Under the pieces are notes generated by a model. The model saw only the letters and a program-made list of their open reading frames with translations, made no database searches and had not been told where the DNA came from. Below, piece by piece: positions 23,612-24,905 of a stretch of DNA of 24,905 nucleotides. The stretch is from an uncultured Lachnospiraceae bacterium (GTDB lineage: Bacteria > Bacillota > Clostridia > Lachnospirales > Lachnospiraceae), in assembly GCA_910579495.1 (NCBI GenBank), contig CAJTVD010000060.1:1-24905 (forward strand), written 5' to 3'. A program made the position numbers and the translations under genes. Positions within the stretch are counted from its first letter, which is position 1; each line of letters begins with the position of its first letter.

Positions 23612-23642
23612 TTGACTATTCCCTTGGGGGTTAGTTTATCAT
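23612..23642 (+). promoter_or_regulatory. MerR-type promoter with 19-bp spacer and operator dyad
   Basis: TTGACT (23612-23617) and TATCAT (23637-23642) are separated by 19 bases, the over-long spacing typical of promoters that MerR regulators untwist. In the spacer, CTATTCCC (23616-23623) and GGGGTTAG (23627-23634) form a dyad matching at 6 of 8 positions around a 3-base centre. It lies 18 bases before the MerR gene and should drive that gene and the ATPase gene behind it. Confidence 0.8.
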
Positions 23643-23660
23643 ATTTTTGGAGGTGAGAAT

Positions 23661-24521
23661 ATGCTGATCAATGAAGTGTGCAGGGAATGTTCCTTAACCA
23701 AAAAGGCTATTGAGTATTATATCGGGCAGGGGATTGTTGTCCCAGCCATACAGGAGAATGGGTACCGCAGTTTTTCAGATGAGGATATTGCTGTTTTGAA
23801 AAAAGTTTCTGTTTTAAGAACCCTGGGATTATCGGTTGCAGATATCCATGATGTCTTATCGGACAAGGATGCGGCGGCGTTAAATGAAGTTTACCACAGG
23901 AAGGCTGTGCAAATGTTTCTCCAACAGGAAAAGCAGGAGCTGATTCAGGAGCTTGCGTCAAAACATGATTGGGAACAGATACAGGGCAGCCTCCATCGGC
24001 TTCAAAAAAAGCAGATGGTTTTGGAACGCCTGGCAGATGCCTTTCCGGGATATTACGGAAAATTCCTCTGCCTGCATTTTGCACCCTATCTTAATTGTCC
24101 GGTTTTGACAGATACACAGCAGGAGGCGTTTGATGCAATCATCGCTTTTCTGGACAGTGCTGATTTTGATATTCCGGATGATCTGAAAGGGTATCTTGAC
24201 GGGATAACCCTGAATCTTGGCAGTGGATTTATGGAAACTGCATCTTCCAGTATAAATGAGGCTGTTAGTGAAACAGAAAAATATATTGCAGGCCACCATG
24301 AAGAAATTGAAAGCTATCTTGCATATAAACGTTCCGAAGAATATGAAACTACGCCTGCCGGACGTCTGGGAAAGGAACTGCGCCGGTTCAACAGTATGGG
24401 CGGATATAATGACATATTTATTCCGGCAATGTGCCAGTTAAGTGAATCTTATCGAAAATACCATGAAGGATTATCGGCAGCAAATGAAATACTTTCACAA
24501 AAATATCCAGAGATGGAATAA
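23661..24521 (+). CDS. MerR-family transcriptional regulator
   Basis: DNA-binding activator/repressor of 286 residues. The N-terminal winged helix-turn-helix is clear (MLINEVCRECSLTKKAIEYY, then NGYRSFSDEDIAVLKKVSVLRTLGLSVADI), followed by the dimerisation helix around residues 75-115. The C-terminal region (about 120-286) is long, mostly helical and acidic. I do not recognise a known effector domain; it lacks the cysteines of metal sensors and does not look like a GyrI-type domain. GGAGGTGA precedes the ATG. The promoter ahead has the 19-bp spacer of MerR targets, so autoregulation is expected. An ABC ATPase gene follows 44 bases later, suggesting control of a drug or peptide exporter. Confidence 0.9.
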   Translation: MLINEVCRECSLTKKAIEYYIGQGIVVPAIQENGYRSFSDEDIAVLKKVSVLRTLGLSVADIHDVLSDKDAAALNEVYHRKAVQMFLQQEKQELIQELASKHDWEQIQGSLHRLQKKQMVLERLADAFPGYYGKFLCLHFAPYLNCPVLTDTQQEAFDAIIAFLDSADFDIPDDLKGYLDGITLNLGSGFMETASSSINEAVSETEKYIAGHHEEIESYLAYKRSEEYETTPAGRLGKELRRFNSMGGYNDIFIPAMCQLSESYRKYHEGLSAANEILSQKYPEME

Positions 24522-24565
24522 TATACGGACAAATAAGCCCGAAAATAAATACGGGGAGGTTCTAT

Positions 24566-24905
24566 ATGGAAAACATTTTAGAAATATCAAAATTAAATAA
24601 GTCTTACACGGATTTTTCATTGACAGATGTTTCATTTTCCCTGCCGGATAACAGCATCACTGGATTTATAGGTGTCAACGGTTCGGGGAAAACAACTACA
24701 ATCAGGTCTATTTTAGGGCTGGTAAAATTCAATTCCGGGATTATTAAGTTATTTGGACAGGACATGGACAGAAATACAAAGGCACTCAAAGAACGTGTTG
24801 GCGTTGTATTAGATGAGGGCGGATTTTATGAAGAATTAAGTATGTCTGAAATGAAAGGGATTGTAGCCCCGGCTTATAAAAACTGGCAGGAACGGGATTA
24901 TAATG
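24566..24905 (+). CDS. ABC transporter ATP-binding protein, cut by window end
   Basis: The first 113 residues of an ABC ATPase run off the right edge. Walker A GVNGSGKTT is at residues 36-44, preceded by FSLPDNSITGFI and followed by the Q-loop-like VGVVLDEGGFYEEL. The VLDEGGFYEELSM segment and the following KNWQERDY sequence are typical of YtrB/EcsA-like ATPases found next to GntR or MerR regulators. The start is secure: GGGGAGG (24553-24559) lies 6 bases before ATG 24566. A permease gene would be expected just beyond the window. The substrate is unknown; antibiotic or envelope-stress functions are common for this type. Confidence 0.9.
   Translation, partial: MENILEISKLNKSYTDFSLTDVSFSLPDNSITGFIGVNGSGKTTTIRSILGLVKFNSGIIKLFGQDMDRNTKALKERVGVVLDEGGFYEELSMSEMKGIVAPAYKNWQERDYN

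Overview
This window reads as chromosome of an anaerobic gut-type Bacillota, most likely a Lachnospiraceae relative. The reasons are the strong AGGAGG-type ribosome binding sites, tightly packed same-strand operons, Lpl-type sugar ABC genes, inositol fermentation genes, and VanR/VanS-like, ECF-sigma and MerR modules typical of that group. The species cannot be told from sequence alone. All convincing genes are on the + strand. No rRNA, tRNA, CRISPR array or complete mobile element was seen.

Region 1 (about 219-5270) is a carbohydrate-uptake operon: two Lpl-type ABC permeases, a lipoprotein solute-binding protein, and a type I sulfatase that carries the CSPAR activation motif but no signal peptide. 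The layout suggests a sulfated sugar is imported and then desulfated in the cytoplasm. A decayed polysaccharide deacetylase fragment follows (about 5290-5529).

Region 2 (5520-14107) holds a LacI-family regulator and an inositol-catabolism operon: iolC, iolD, iolB, an iron-containing alcohol dehydrogenase, an OFA-type MFS transporter and an IolJ-like class II aldolase. An 11-base element (AAAGCACGCAA) occurs, in opposite orientations, upstream of both the regulator and iolC, so the regulator probably controls itself and the operon. iolG, iolE and iolA are not in the window. The dehydrogenase and the OFA transporter hint that the malonate semialdehyde made by IolJ is reduced and exported rather than oxidised by IolA.

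Region 3 (14195-14660) is a scar: the first 66 residues of a serine recombinase, then a G+C-rich stretch without a convincing gene, then a promoter region bracketed by a perfect 10-bp inverted repeat.

Region 4 (14698-24905) has three consecutive regulator-plus-ABC modules. First is a VanR/VanS-like two-component system, then a terminator-like hairpin, then a DUF1430-like membrane protein with an ABC ATPase of the lactococcin-972-export type. Second is an ECF sigma factor, a six-helix membrane protein, an ABC ATPase and an ABC permease, reminiscent of the Bacillus sigY-yxl layout. Third is a MerR regulator with a classic 19-bp-spacer promoter, followed by an ABC ATPase cut by the window end. 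Such modules usually respond to antimicrobial peptides or envelope stress. Between modules two and three lies a small reading frame interrupted by one stop codon. I see no gene family that is clearly new to science. The strongest leads are the shared operator, the import-then-desulfate unit, the ADH/OFA variant of the iol operon and the clustered ABC modules.
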